A stretch of DNA of 64,000 nucleotides. It comes from Reticulascus tulasneorum (taxonomy: Eukaryota > Ascomycota > Sordariomycetes > Glomerellales > Reticulascaceae). Below are positions 46,856 through 58,256 of this stretch, piece by piece; position 1 is the first letter of the stretch, and every line of letters begins with the position of its first letter. A program made the position numbers and the translations under genes. A model generated the notes under the pieces. It saw only the letters and a program-made list of their open reading frames with translations, was not told where the DNA came from and ran no database searches. Location: positions 372,001 through 436,000 of the forward strand of contig LSAX01000006.1 in NCBI GenBank assembly GCA_001557505.1. The letters run 5' to 3'.

Positions 46856-47818
46856 ATGTCTTACACAAACACAGTGCTTCTCACCGGTGGAACAAGCGGC
46901 CTGGGCTATTATGCGGCCCTGAACATTGCCAAACAGCATCCCGGGTATTTGGTGATCATCACCGGCCGCAGCGACTCCAACTCTTCGGCGCAGAAAATCA
47001 ACACCAAACTTGGCCAGAAGAACGTCGCCTTTCTCCCCCTCGATCTAACCTCTCTGGCCAAAGTCCGTGCCTTCGGAGAATCGTGGCCTCTACATAAATA
47101 TCCGCCCATCATCTCTCTTATCTTGAACGCCGGCATCCAACTCCTGGGTCCAATGGAAACTAATGAAGACGGCTACGAAAAGACTTTCGTGATCAACCAT
47201 CTCAGCCATGCATTGCTTTTCCACCTCCTTACGCAATATCTCGCCCCCGATGCACGAATCGTCGTCACCTCATCTGGAACGCACGACCCAGTACTGACAC
47301 ATCCTAGGGGGATGCCGGACGCCGTCTTTACGACAACCGAGGAACTGGCACGCCCGAACTTGGAAACAGCACATCCCAATGGTATGCAGCGCTATAATAA
47401 CAGTAAATTGGCCAATGTTCTATGGACGTACGCACTAGCCCGGCATCTCACCGACGCGAAATCAAGCGTCACTGTGAATGCCCTTACTCCCGGGCTGATG
47501 TTTGGCACTGGGCTCGGACGCCATCACAGCCCATTTGCGAGATTCCTGTGGTTCTATATCTTGCCGTGGATCGTACCGCTTGTGCGAATTGCAATCCCAT
47601 TCGTCCGTGAGGTGCGGGAAAGCGGTAGCGATTTGGCGTGGCTTGCTCTTGGCCCGGAGACTACAGGGGTGACTGGGAAGTACTTTGACGGGAGAAACGA
47701 GGTGAAGAGCAGTGCTGTGTCGTACGAGATTGGAAAACAAGAGAACCTTTGGCAGTGGACTGTTAAGGCTACTATCGGGGAGGGAGATGGATTAGCAGGG
47801 CTTTTAAGTAAGGTCTAG
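46856..47818 (+). CDS. Short-chain dehydrogenase/reductase (3-ketosteroid reductase- or retinol dehydrogenase-like)
   Basis: A single-exon, 320-residue SDR. The NAD(P) motif is TGGTSGLG (10-17), followed by LDLTSL and the LNAGIQ segment. The catalytic serine is in VTSSGTHD, and Tyr-Lys are in RYNNSKLAN. PGLMFGTGL follows the active site. A hydrophobic segment around WFYILPWIVPLVRIAI (about 230-246) suggests membrane association. These are traits of the ERG27/WWOX-like SDR branch, which reduces ketones in sterols or other lipids, but the true substrate is unknown. The start is the first ATG; upstream in-frame codons contain none. Confidence 0.9.
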   Translation: MSYTNTVLLTGGTSGLGYYAALNIAKQHPGYLVIITGRSDSNSSAQKINTKLGQKNVAFLPLDLTSLAKVRAFGESWPLHKYPPIISLILNAGIQLLGPMETNEDGYEKTFVINHLSHALLFHLLTQYLAPDARIVVTSSGTHDPVLTHPRGMPDAVFTTTEELARPNLETAHPNGMQRYNNSKLANVLWTYALARHLTDAKSSVTVNALTPGLMFGTGLGRHHSPFARFLWFYILPWIVPLVRIAIPFVREVRESGSDLAWLALGPETTGVTGKYFDGRNEVKSSAVSYEIGKQENLWQWTVKATIGEGDGLAGLLSKV

Positions 47819-48829
47819 GATTGCTAGGACGTTTTTGTCGTATCGTAGGGTGGAGTGACATGAACATCCGGGCTGCTTTTGATTGCATTTGCGAGCACAA
47901 TATCGCTCGATCTTTGGGATACTATAATAATAGCTTGTTGGATTTGGTCTACGTATGGTTGAAGCTATGGCATGACAGATATATACAGCGATTGTATAGA
48001 TTATTCAACACCGGCGTCTTCTGGAGGAAGAAATGGGCCAAAAAAGGCCAAAAAAACATACAACACCGGGTATTCGCTGGTCGTCACCGACCCAACTACT
48101 AATCCAGCAGTCAGTAGCTTATCTATGGGAGAGCGGACGGGATCCCGAGTTCTCTACTGCTTATGGTCGTATGTAAATGCTTTTGGTTCATTTAGCAATA
48201 TAAAGTTTGGATTTCCGGGACTAGGTTAGGAAATTTTTGGTGGTGATTTCATGCATCCACAAATTCGCGGGGTAGAAACTCGCAATGGTGAATCGGACAA
48301 GCTAGTACGAAATGGGATCCCATTTTCCTGCGCTCCCGGCTCCTGAGACGGGCTTGTGTTAGGTCTATTGCGGTCTGCAAAAGTAGACGTAATGAAATAA
48401 TGCGCTTAATGAATCTTTTAAATAAACTTGAGAGCCTCGGTTTAGACATGATGCCCCGCATCGGCAGTAGGACCTGATAGAGCATATGTGTCTTCGAACT
48501 TCATAAAGAAAGTGTTTGCCACAGGTATGCGATGCTAGCCTCAGCTGCCAGACCAGCACGCACCAACCACAGCTGTTAAATGTAAGTTCGAGGGTCTCGC
48601 TGGCTAGACCCATGAATGTTCAGGCGTCGCGCGGTTCCGATTGTGTCTTGACTTCAACTAAAGACCATTAAAGTCATAAAATTCTTGAAATTTCCCGCTG
48701 GTTGAACAACAACATATCTAGGTACTGTACATTATTACCTCAAAATAACAATCTTTCATCCCTCAGGTCCCGTTGCTCGCAACGTGCTCGTTAAGTACTG
48801 TAGTTGCGTGTCATGGTGATCCGCAGTCT
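47819..48829. other. Intergenic region between convergent SDR and KDEL-protein genes
   Basis: About 1 kb with no recognised gene. It holds a small direct duplication (GGCCAAAAAA twice near 48036-48056) and AT-rich 3' flanks. Confidence 0.45.
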
Positions 48830-49921
48830 TTACAACTCATCTTTGGACCTATCCATTTTGTCCCCAATAGTGTCCGCTACCTTGTCCCTCATCTCCCCTA
48901 TTTGCTCAAGCACAACCTTGCCCGCATTCCCTATGGCCTCAACCGTACCATCAATTACATCATCGACAGCCTGGGTCGCTTCGCTGTAGGCAGAGCCCAC
49001 CGTTGCAGTGGCTTGGGAGTACGCAGCAGCTAGTTGTGCCAACACGGATTCCTTGTACGTCGGCTCTTTGCCGACAAGTAGCTCGGACACAAGACTATGC
49101 ACAGCGCTAGGGGCCTGCGTCGCCTGACTATAGTAGTTTGCATACCAGGCAGGGGTTGGGGTAGGCGCGCCGTACACCTTATCGCTGACCTGGGCGACGA
49201 GCCAGTCCCAGTCCTGCCCAACCTTCTGGGCCAAGTTCGTCGTGGTCGTTGTCGGCGTGGCCGCCGTCCACGAGCTGGCAGCTGAGCTTACTGAGGCGAG
49301 AAACTCATTGTATCGGTCGTGCGCTGCGCCCAGTCCGGCATAGTAGTTGAATTTTGCCTGCTCTAGGACACCTTGGGCCTTCTCACTGGGCGTGGTGGGC
49401 GTTGCCTCGGCTGCACCGACAGCGACCTTGGCTTGCTCATATTGCCTGCTGGCCCATTTGACCGAATCGTCCAGGTTCTTCTGCGCAAGGGACTGCACCG
49501 TTGCCCAATCGAGGTAACCGGCCGCTGGTGTAGGCGTGGCTTCTGGGACAATGTTTGTCTTAGCTTTTTGCATCGCCTGCTGCGCTGCTGCGATGGCGCC
49601 GAAGTAGGCGTTTGAGACGGATGCGAATGCTGCACCCTGAACTGGTTCGGGCTCGCCACTGATCTGCGCAGACACTGCCGACATGGCGGTGGAATATCTG
49701 TTGGCCGCTTCTGCAAGGGCTGCCGTGTAGGCTGACTGCGCTGCGTCTGCGAAGCTGGATATCTGGTCGGATATCTTGTAGCTGGCTTCTTTTTCATCGG
49801 GCACTGATGCAGCAGCAGCACCACCGACCGCAAATGTTGAAAGACATCCGAAGAGGATGCCGACAATTGAGCACCATAGCAGGAGCCTGGACATGATCAC
49901 CGACGTGCGAGCCATCATCAT
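48830..49921 (-). CDS. Alanine-rich repeat protein with signal sequence and C-terminal KDEL
   Basis: A single-exon, 363-residue protein. Three tandem ATG codons open the frame; the first (49921) is used here. Residues about 10-37 are hydrophobic and fit a signal peptide ending near GGAAAAS. The body is made of helical, Ala/Gln/Tyr-rich modules separated by EATPTPAA, EATPTTPS, AATPTTTT and APTPTPAW, so about four diverged repeats of 30-60 residues. The extreme C-terminus is KDEL, the ER-retrieval signal recognised by Erd2-type receptors. Together these predict an ER-lumen protein. The frame has no stop through 1.1 kb. I know similar uncharacterised ascomycete proteins but no function. Confidence 0.8.
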   Translation of the reverse strand: MMMARTSVIMSRLLLWCSIVGILFGCLSTFAVGGAAAASVPDEKEASYKISDQISSFADAAQSAYTAALAEAANRYSTAMSAVSAQISGEPEPVQGAAFASVSNAYFGAIAAAQQAMQKAKTNIVPEATPTPAAGYLDWATVQSLAQKNLDDSVKWASRQYEQAKVAVGAAEATPTTPSEKAQGVLEQAKFNYYAGLGAAHDRYNEFLASVSSAASSWTAATPTTTTTNLAQKVGQDWDWLVAQVSDKVYGAPTPTPAWYANYYSQATQAPSAVHSLVSELLVGKEPTYKESVLAQLAAAYSQATATVGSAYSEATQAVDDVIDGTVEAIGNAGKVVLEQIGEMRDKVADTIGDKMDRSKDEL

Positions 49922-51165
49922 GTCGTATGGGAAGAAATACACTGATTGTGTTTTGCGGCGCAGATTGTTTAGATATTGACGCAGTGCAGTATGGAGGTGA
50001 TGACCTTTGGAAGGACCGAGATATATGATGCGGATTGATGATTCCCAGGTATGGAAATAACCAGGTGAGAACAAACAATGCTGCGTGCAAAGTGCATCAT
50101 CGGCGAAACCTGGATACAAATTCTGGACAGTGACGTCACCTACGTCACTCCAGCTAGTGATAGGTGTGCTAGCGTGACGTGGCTAGGCCGCATATGGGTG
50201 CGACATGGAATGTGAGATTAGAACAAATACCGTGTATGAAGGTTTCGAACTACAGGTTTCCGGTCAAACCTGTTAATGATACAGGCCTTGACCAAATGCA
50301 TCTGGATTGAAGTCTGGATGGTGTTTAGCTCGCCCTTGTTGATTAGCTTGGCTTATGACATGGCGCGAAAGTACCTGAATTTGAATGCCCTCCCCAAGCC
50401 CCCACCAGCCCCCACGAAGTCCTCCACGAACCTGGCGAGTTGGCTCCACAGGTCATCCATCGCACTCGGGACGACGTTTTAAAATACCGCGGGGAGTGAC
50501 GGTATGGATTTGAGTCTAGGCGCCTAGCTCGGCGGGTTCGATACCACGCTCTCTCCTACAGCTGCAAATGGGACTGCCACCATGATAATAGACTGAATGC
50601 ACGGCTTTCGGGATCCATTGTGCCAACTCGACCCCGCCCTCATCATTGAAAAAGGCGTGCGTTGAAAACTGGCTGGGGGACCTTGAACTAATTCTGGCCC
50701 GTGAGGCCATCATGGGACATCTGCAATGCCAATTTTCTCATTATAAGCCTCGTATTACCTCTACTCTACCTGCAGATGTTTCATGGGTTCTCCTGCTTTG
50801 CCTCAGCAGACGTCTCTGAGGTTTTATCGTTTTCATTCCACCCATCCCTCTAGCATACGTATGAAAAGCGTAGACAATATGGTAGCGACGTCCGTCATGA
50901 CAATTCCCAGTGCTCGCGACTGAGCATTTGCTTAGGAGACGACAATTATGATCGTTTGCAGGGTTTGTCGTCTTCAACTCTGAAAAGCACGATAAGTCAA
51001 CAGTACCGATAGAGTGCCTAAGCTGAGAATATTGAGAACTGAATCCAATCCTGGTTAAGTCTTGCGATTTAGAATCTTAGATGTCCAGTAGTGAGGTTTT
51101 ATATTCTAAATGAATGAAGCACAATACTGAGATAAGATAGAAATAGTATTTATTTCATCAAGCTA
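49922..51165. other. Gene-free stretch
   Basis: About 1.2 kb: the upstream region of the KDEL-protein gene and the 3' flank of the ICL/PEP-mutase gene. A TGACGTCACC-TACGTCA stretch (about 50130-50146) contains a CRE-like palindrome (TGACGTCA) about 210 bp before the KDEL-protein ATG, a possible bZIP site. No gene recognised. Confidence 0.45.
50131..50138. promoter_or_regulatory. CRE-like palindrome TGACGTCA
   Basis: A perfect TGACGTCA palindrome lies about 210 bp upstream of the KDEL-protein start, with a second half-site (TACGTCAC) about 10 bp further on. ATF/CREB-type and Hac1-type fungal bZIP factors recognise such cores. An ER-stress link would suit an ER-lumen protein, but this is inference from one site. 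Confidence 0.4.
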
Positions 51166-52402
51166 TCAGTGCTTCCCATTAGCTTTACTCGATCCACTCA
51201 AGAGGCCTGCTTCATTAAACTTGTATCTCTCTTCCTCGTCCTATTCTACAGTTAGCTGGGGACCTGGGTGACAGAATGAAAGCAGAAAATGAAGATAAGA
51301 ACAAGGATGGAGACATACCCAATACTTGTTAAAGCCTACTCCTTCACACACATCGGAGTAAGATAGTATCATTGGCGGGGCACCGACTGTCATGCTCTTC
51401 TTGAGAGCCTCAAGAGTCTCACGAATGCTCTTTAGCTTCGCGGCGACTAGAGTCCACGGGTATGCAACGGCACAGAAGCCGATCTCCGCAAGATCCTTTG
51501 CTGACAGATTCTCGGTCTTGCCACCTTCGATAACTTTTTGGGTGTTGTTAATAATATGAAGCATTACCTGGTGGTGGTATATGGACTTACTATTAGCAAA
51601 AACCGGCATGTTGAGCTCCTCGACGCATCTCTTCATCGATTCTCGGTCCGGGAGCGCCTCGATAAAGACAGCGTCAACTCCAATTCTTTTAAACTCCAAA
51701 GCTCTAGCCATGGCCTCCTCCCAGCCGAGAATCAAGGCATCTGTGCGGGCCAGAACAAAAATGTCGCGACCCTCGTCCCTAGCATCGCAAGCCGCTTGGA
51801 TGCGAGCAAAAGCCTCACCCCTGGAGACTACTGCTTTCCCCTTTGTGTGACCGCACCCTATTTATCAATGAGAAGGCGGTGCATATATAGAAGGCGATGC
51901 ACTCACTTTTAGGCCAAGTCTGATCCTCGATCATGATACCTGATGCTCCAGCTTGAGCGTAACTCTGAACTGTTCTCTTGACATTCATTGGACTTCCATA
52001 ACCGGTATCACCGTCTGCCATGACGGGGATAGTAGTCTGGCGAACCGCTTCCTGTATCTTATCGCACATCTCTGCCATCGCAATATAGCCCGTGTCGGGG
52101 AGTCCATACGAGCTCGCTACAGGGTATCCTGCGAGGAAGATCATGGGAAAGCCAGCTTCTTCGACCAAGCGGGAAGACAAGCCGTCGTATGAACAGCAGT
52201 GGGCGAGGATTTTGGTTGGGTCCTGAGAAGCCTCCAGCATCATCGACCGCAGCCTCGCGGCTTGGAGAGAGGGAATCTTGCCCCGGACATTCTGCAGGGA
52301 AAGTTTGACGTCTTCAGTCACGCCTCCCTTCCCGGGTTTGGTTACGAGAGGTTGATCGAACTTGAAAGGGTATGGGACGTTGTTGACAATGGACTTGGAC
52401 AT
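51166..52402 (-). CDS. Isocitrate lyase/PEP mutase superfamily enzyme (methylisocitrate/dimethylmalate lyase-like)
   Basis: A 350-residue protein in four exons (52402-51907, 51857-51591, 51533-51319, 51240-51166), all joins in frame. The family fold is shown by SYDGLSSRLVEEAGF, the metal site VMADGDTGYG (about 124-133), GIMIEDQ, and the catalytic loop K/RCGHTKGK with Cys167, split by intron 1. ARTDA, DAVFIEAL and VCEGVGFNKYW follow. The cysteine loop is that of lyases (2-methylisocitrate, dimethylmalate or oxaloacetate-type), not of the phosphonate mutases. It should cleave a C-C bond in a small dicarboxylic or tricarboxylic acid. The last small exon is supported by the acceptor TAG followed by DEEERYKF. 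The gene is divergent from a DAL5-type permease, suggesting joint uptake and breakdown of one acid. Confidence 0.88.
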
Positions 52403-53044
52403 TTTTGCAAGGTGAAAGAGATAAGCTGTATAACGATGTATAGACCTGGAAGATGATGTGTAAGTAGTGATGCCAAATAAGTCAACGAAAGTGTTCAGGC
52501 GCGTGAAGTTTTAATACAAGATCTTTCGGAACGGATATTTTTCCTAATTACCGTTTGCCATTGTTCTTTGCCGATGCTCGTCGGCCCGACTTTCTCAAAC
52601 TCGCGCAGGTGTCGGAAACCTCAGGGATTGTACGGAGCGGACCCCCTCAAGGGCACGAGTAGGCGGCAACCCCTGTACCCCAGGTTTACCCCGCCCTGGG
52701 GTTCCCTGCCTCAATCCGGGGAACCGACGCGCTCGGGAGGAAATTGTTGCTGGGTAGTCGGCGTGCATCATCCTGTGTCAACCGCTGCAGGCACATGTGA
52801 ACACATTGTCTGGTTGGGTGACTGGAGTAAGGGTGACTGGAGTAAGGGTGCCGATTAACAAAGCCAAGACGATACTCGCAGTCATAAGACTTTCGCATCT
52901 GCTTATAGATAGCCCCAGCAATGCCGTTCGTCTAAAGAATCCTTTATCTTGCATTATCCACCGCGACTATACTCGTCACCCGAGTAGCAACATCCTGAAC
53001 AGAGTCAGCTTTTTACTATTTCATTCTTCTTGACTCTCGCGATC
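52403..53044. promoter_or_regulatory. Divergent promoter region between lyase and permease genes
   Basis: About 0.64 kb between two divergent genes. It contains a 15-bp tandem duplication (listed separately). No gene recognised. Confidence 0.5.
52816..52850. repeat. 15-bp tandem repeat GGGTGACTGGAGTAA (two and a third copies)
   Basis: Two perfect copies at 52816-52830 and 52831-52845 are followed by a partial GGGTG. The array lies midway in the divergent promoter of the lyase and permease genes and could be a doubled binding site. Confidence 0.8.
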
Positions 53045-54785
53045 ATGAATGAAATCGACACTTCCAAGCCCTCCTCCCGTGAGGTCGAACTTCAGCAGGA
53101 TGGGATTGAGACAAACTCCAAGGTCGATTCATCTCCTATACTCGTTCACTCAAGCGAGCAAGCACGCATCCGCAGAAAGGTAGAGGTCCCACAGATATCC
53201 ACTTGAGAAACCTCTGCTCACCCGAGATGTTTAGTTCGACAGACACATGCTCCCCATCGTCTGCGTTCTTTATGTTTTATCGTACTTGGATCGGGGCAAT
53301 ATTGGAAATGCCAAGACGGCTGGCATCATGGATGAGCTACAGTTGAGCAACAGAGATTGGGTTTGGGTTCTCCAGGCGTTCTATATCTGTTATGTCCTGT
53401 TTGAATGGACACAGGTATTTTGGAAGATATTTCCAGCTCACATCTACGTGGCTGCCCTCTGCCTGCTGTAAGTGTTCCCCATGCACCTCATATTGGCGGG
53501 ACCGAAAACTGTGTGTGGCTTTTGCTTACTGTCCCGACCCGAATGTAGTTGGGGTATTGCAGCAATGTCTGCGGGTGCTGTCAACAACCTTGCGGGATTG
53601 ATCAGCTGCCGCGTCTTTCTCGGAGTCTTTGAGGCAGCATTTGGTGCTGGTGCGCCTTATTTCCTTTCGTTGTTTTACCAGAGACGGGAATTGGGGAAAC
53701 GCGTTTCTCTACTCTTAGGAATGTCTCCTCTGGCGAATTGCTTCGCATCATCTCTAGCATACGGCATTCTGCACATCAAGGGAAGCATTTCCTCTTGGCG
53801 ATTGCTTTTCATCATTGGTATGTAATATTTGCTCTTTTGTGTCTAAACTGACTGTCGTCTTGCTTACTTCTGGCTTCAGAGGGTGCTCCAACCGTTGCGT
53901 TCGCTCTGGTGGTGTACTTCTATCTTCCAGACTCTCCCGACACGTCAAAGTTTCTCACCATCGAGGAGCGTGAAATGTCCATCTCGAGACTGGAAACCGT
54001 TGACCGAACAGCCAAGACCAAGGTGAGCTGGTCTCAGATCACTGCAGGCCTCACGGACTACCAGAACTATGTCCACACCCTGATTCACTTCAGCTGCAAT
54101 TACTCATTTGCTGGGTTATCTAATTTCCTCCCAACCATCGTCAGAGACATGGGTTACTCCTCTGTCAATGCTCAGGGGCTCACCGCTCCACCCTATTTCG
54201 TTTCCTTCCTGTGTTGCATCTTTGCCGCGTGGGTCTCGGACAGATATGGTAAGAGAGGCTGGGTTGTAGCCGGATTCGCCACGATAGGAACTATCGGTTA
54301 CCTACTACTTGCCATCATCCAAGATGAGACAAGGACTGGTGTGCGCTACGCCGGCATATGGCTAGCCTGCATTGGCATTTTTCCTGCCCTCAGCATCAAC
54401 ATTACTTGGCTCCTCAACAACCAGGGTGGCGATTCCAAGAGGGGTGCCGGCCTTGGACTTTTAGCTACATTTGGCCAGTGCTCTTCGTTCCTAAGTAGCA
54501 CCATGTTTCCTTCCACTGATGGGTAAGTCCCATGATGAATTTCCTTGCACTCCTGAATCTTTTGCTGCAGACGTTAACCGTGACCTTAGGCCATTCTATG
54601 TCCGAGGCTGTGCTATCGGCTGTGGGCTGACTGGTTGTATTGTTATCCTTGCTCTTGGCTTACATTTCAAGCTGGAGCATGAAAACAGGAGACGAGATCG
54701 TGTGCATGGTCCTGTAGAAGCAAATATTCATGTGGATGTTACCCAGGGAGGTGACAAAAATGTCTCATTCCGCTACCTTACCTAG
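53045..54785 (+). CDS. DAL5-type MFS anion:cation symporter (allantoate permease family)
   Basis: A 491-residue, 12-helix transporter in five exons (53045-53179, 53235-53467, 53549-53817, 53880-54522, 54590-54785), all in frame. A polar N-terminal tail of about 45 residues precedes FDRHMLPIVCVLYVLSYLDRGNIGNAK, the hallmark first helix of the Dal5/Tna1/Vht1 group. Other hallmarks are RVFLGVFEAAFGAGAPYFLSLFY, WRLLFIIEGAP, YFYLPDSPDTSKFL and AWVSDRYGKRG. Members import organic anions and vitamins with protons at the plasma membrane. The substrate cannot be told. Neighbouring catabolic genes suggest a carboxylate, possibly an aromatic acid. Confidence 0.9.
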
Positions 54786-55580
54786 ATCCTACTGCAAGGC
54801 AAGAAGCAATTCGACAGATGGGAAAGATTGATTTATGCTGCCTGGAGCAATGAGAGTACAGCCCGGATTAGTTTAGTTGTTACGGAACTGAAATACAAGA
54901 AATTAGCAAAGCAAGAATTGACGTGACGAAAGAAGGCGAATGGAAGGGGACCAGGCGACACAGAGTTGCATCCAGACTGAACAACAGGCTGCGCTACGCT
55001 GCAATTGACTGAGGCGGTTGTCTAAGGATCCTATGGTCCATTTCACTCATTGTTGTGAAGTACGCAATTCCATACAAGTCATGCCGAGCGTAGACTTACA
55101 ATCCTCAGGCCAGTCAATAGATGGGTTGATGGATGGATGCTCTGGCCACTGCGATGTCCTTTGATTGTAAGATTCGGGTCTGCATTCATTCCAATGACCC
55201 ATCCCAAGGCCAACGATTGCGCCAAATATTGTACCAAAGATTCATGGCTTGGTCCGTAGTAGCGCTATGGCAGGAGAGCTGGCCAAGTGACTGCGGATTC
55301 TCCAGGTGGCCTGGAATTAAGTCTACATTATTTCGTGGCGCCGTCCCTTTCCGCTACTTGCCGATAAACTGCCGAGAGAATGCCGACAGCACTGGTTAAA
55401 GGGACCTTGGGTGGTGTCTTTACCGGCCGGCTTTGGCGGGCAGCCAGGGAGGGGTGAGGGGGCGAGAGGGAAGGGGGGGGCGGGGTACGGGACCCCTCCT
55501 CTGTTATCCGGTCCATAACCCTGTGGATGCGACCTGTTAGACCTGGGACAACTGCACAACAGTTATGATACCGATCAACA
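54786..55580. other. Intergenic region upstream of HmgR-like gene
   Basis: About 0.8 kb with no recognised gene. It contains a guanine-run segment about 100 bp before the regulator ATG (listed separately). Confidence 0.45.
55447..55485 (+). promoter_or_regulatory. G-run segment able to form a G-quadruplex
   Basis: Within 39 bp there are runs GGG, GGGG, GGGGG, GGG, GGGGGGGG and GGGG separated by loops of one to five bases, which meets the usual G3+N1-7 rule with spare runs. It is about 95-135 bp before the regulator ATG, on the coding strand. A structural or transcription-factor role is inferred only. Confidence 0.55.
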
Positions 55581-58256
55581 ATGGAGTCGCAGTCATTCCA
55601 TCGAGCATACAAAGGCGAGTAAGCTCGATTAATACAAGCTGTCGCAGGGCTTCCCTGACTGACCAGAACCCTGACGAATAGCGTGTGTTAAATGCAGGAA
55701 GCGGAAGTCTAGGTGCAATATCACGAATGAGGAATATGCGGCTGGCCAGCCATGTGCGAGGTGCCGTCGTGAAATGCGCGATTGCATTTTCACGACTGAG
55801 CGTCATGATGCCAGTTATCGCCAGTCTGATAGGATTAGCAGTAAGTGGCCTTTGCATAATCGTTTACCCCTATTGCTGCCACTCATCTCACCTTTTCACC
55901 ATCTCACTAGGCCAAAATATCAATCCGAGGCGCAGGATAGGGGGACCACCTCCACCGGCCAGCCTGCAATCGCCTCCTGAATCCACCGGCCAGCCATCAC
56001 TACCGGGCCCAGTGTCGCCGCGCTCATCGCTGTATTCTGGGCCATCGCCAACAGGGGAACACAACAGCTTGACTGCAACTTTTGGAGAGCAGGACGCTCA
56101 GCCTGTGCCAGCCGGACTGGCGGACTCGATGTTGCGCACTGTTGTCTCAAATGGGAACGACGCACTCAACCTCTTGTTCGAGGCAGCGCACCACGAGACT
56201 GACCGTCTGGGCTCCCGAGGCTCTCGTGCCGTTGACGTAGAGCATGCAACGAGCGCGCCTACAAACGGTGATGGTAGTCAAGGCGTCACTGGTTCAGATT
56301 CCCCAGGGCATCAACGGCTTAACCCTCACCGGCCCACTGCTGCCACTGCTGCGACCGAACTATCGAATGAGGTAGTGGAGGTATGGAATGCCTACCGGTT
56401 TGTGAAGATGGGCTGGATCTCGGCCGAGGAGGCCGTCATGTTTGTCGACTTGTATGTGACGCATCTCCTGATATCAAGGATAGCAAGAGAAAACGAAGCT
56501 AACCATGGGCTTTTGCTATTAGATTTTTCCAGAACATGGCACCATTCTCACCAGTTTTGGATGACTTTTACGCCGACCACCGAAATCACTTCCAGTTGGT
56601 GACCACCGAGCCCATGCTCTGCTGCATGATTCTCACGCTGTCATCCCGGTACCACACTCTGCCTGCCCCTGGCGGCCAGTCAAGAGGCCACTTGATTCAT
56701 CAGCGGCTTTGGGAACACTGCCAACACATTTTGATGCGAATAATGCTTGGGCAGGAAAAGGGTTCCAAGGCCAAGACCCGAACGCTAGGGTCCATCGAGG
56801 CTCTGCTATTACTAACGGAGTGGCAACCACGAGGGCTTCATGTACCGCCCATTGCCGATGGCTGGGATTCAGACGCCATGCTGACAGTGAAGGATAAGAG
56901 AGACCAGAGTAACGCCAAAGTAGACAACCCTTCACGTGGTAGATGGCTTGAAGATGTCATCAACCCTGCAAGCAGATTCGACAGAATGTCGTGGATGGTA
57001 TTGGGCTGCGCAATGTCACTTGCCAACGAACTTGGCATCTTCGATAGCGAAGATGTCTTGGCTTCAGAAGGTGCTAGCGATTCCGAGACTATGCGTCTAC
57101 GCCACCAACGCACCTCGCTGGCCAGTCTCTTATACGTCTACCAAGAACAACTATCCGCCAGGCTTGGACGAAAGTCAATGATGCCGCAAAGCATCAGTCA
57201 TGGTGTGAGGGCTACGGCACTAGCAAAAACAGCCATCAAAAAGAAAGGGGAAGATTGGGTCCCATTCATGGCCGCCTGGACAGAATTGACAAAGATCGTG
57301 AGGTCGATTTCGGATGTGTTATTTCCCTCATCCATCGTCACTAGGCACCTGCTCCAAAGCGGTCGCTACATCAGCATGATTGAGCATTTCGACCCCTACT
57401 TTCACGTTGGGAGGCGGAACACCAGAGGCTGTTAAGTAAGTTGCTCTTTGCCGAGGCCATTGGCGGTATACCGGAGTATCGAGGATGACTAATGCAAATA
57501 GCTGCTGGTACTTACTTTTCCGACCTGCTCGTGGTCGAGTATCAATCTGCCAAGATATCTACAAACTCATTGGGTCTGCAGGCCATAGTCGAACGCACAC
57601 TAGAGGAGCCTGGTACCGACCCAACCCAGGGACCGTTTGATCTGAGTTCGACAGATTACAGTTTCGTTCAGGCCGTAGTGGACGGTTGCCTGGAGACATT
57701 AAAGGTGGCCGTCAAGCTTGATGCGAGAAATGCGCTGGGTTTCGCGCCTGTAAGCGTTTTCTTACGCATTACTACGGCCTCCGTCTTCCTTCTGAAGGGA
57801 TTGGGTCTTGGAGTCAGCACTACCAAGCTCCGGGTCTCATTGGAGATACTCAAGGCCGCGATTGTCGCCCTTAGGAATGGTAAGCCGGATGATCTTCACC
57901 TGGGCTCTCGATATGCAACCTTGCTTGAAATGTATGTCAAGCGACTGGAAGAGAGTTTTATCCCCGCAGTACGGCCGCCAAAACTCGCCACAAGGCCGGC
58001 GTCTGTTGATGGAAGTGCGCCGACAGGTGCTCAAGATGTTGCTCCAGATTGGTCAGCGGAATTCCCGTCTCGATTGTCTGGATTGGACACTATGGATTTG
58101 GATGGCACCACTGGTGATTTTGATGATAGTTGGCTTACTCTTCCATTGGACCCGTCGCTCGTGCCATTTATACCAGGTGATTCACAGGGCCTTCAGTGGC
58201 TTGGCGACGGCTCTTTGGACTTTATATGGAATCTGGACAATGTAGGATTTGCTTGA
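55581..58256 (+). pseudogene. HmgR-like Zn2Cys6 transcription factor, frameshifted and with incomplete zinc cluster
   Basis: Exons: 55581-55618, 55698-55840, 55911-56451, 56523-57435, 57502-58256. The DNA-binding part shows KRKSRC, PCARC and DC, i.e. cysteines 3-6 of the Zn2Cys6 motif; cysteines 1-2 are absent from the short first exon. The regulatory domain is well kept: VDLFFQNMAPFSPVL, GGQSRGHLIHQRLWEH and TRTLGSIEALLLLTEW. Near 57403 the family sequence moves frame: after FDPYF the expected RW-EAEHQRLL reading is offset as if one base were missing, and the plain reading stops at 57435 after 544 residues. With that offset the last exon continues in the phase its splice site needs (TYFSDLLVVEYQ, GLQAIVER). 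Position next to tyrosine-degradation genes matches HmgR of the Aspergillus fumigatus pyomelanin cluster. Sequencing error cannot be excluded. Confidence 0.72.

Noticed and set aside
50521..50560. GGGTTCGATACC resembling a tRNA T-loop
   Set aside because: No matching A-box, anticodon stem or acceptor pairing could be drawn around it.
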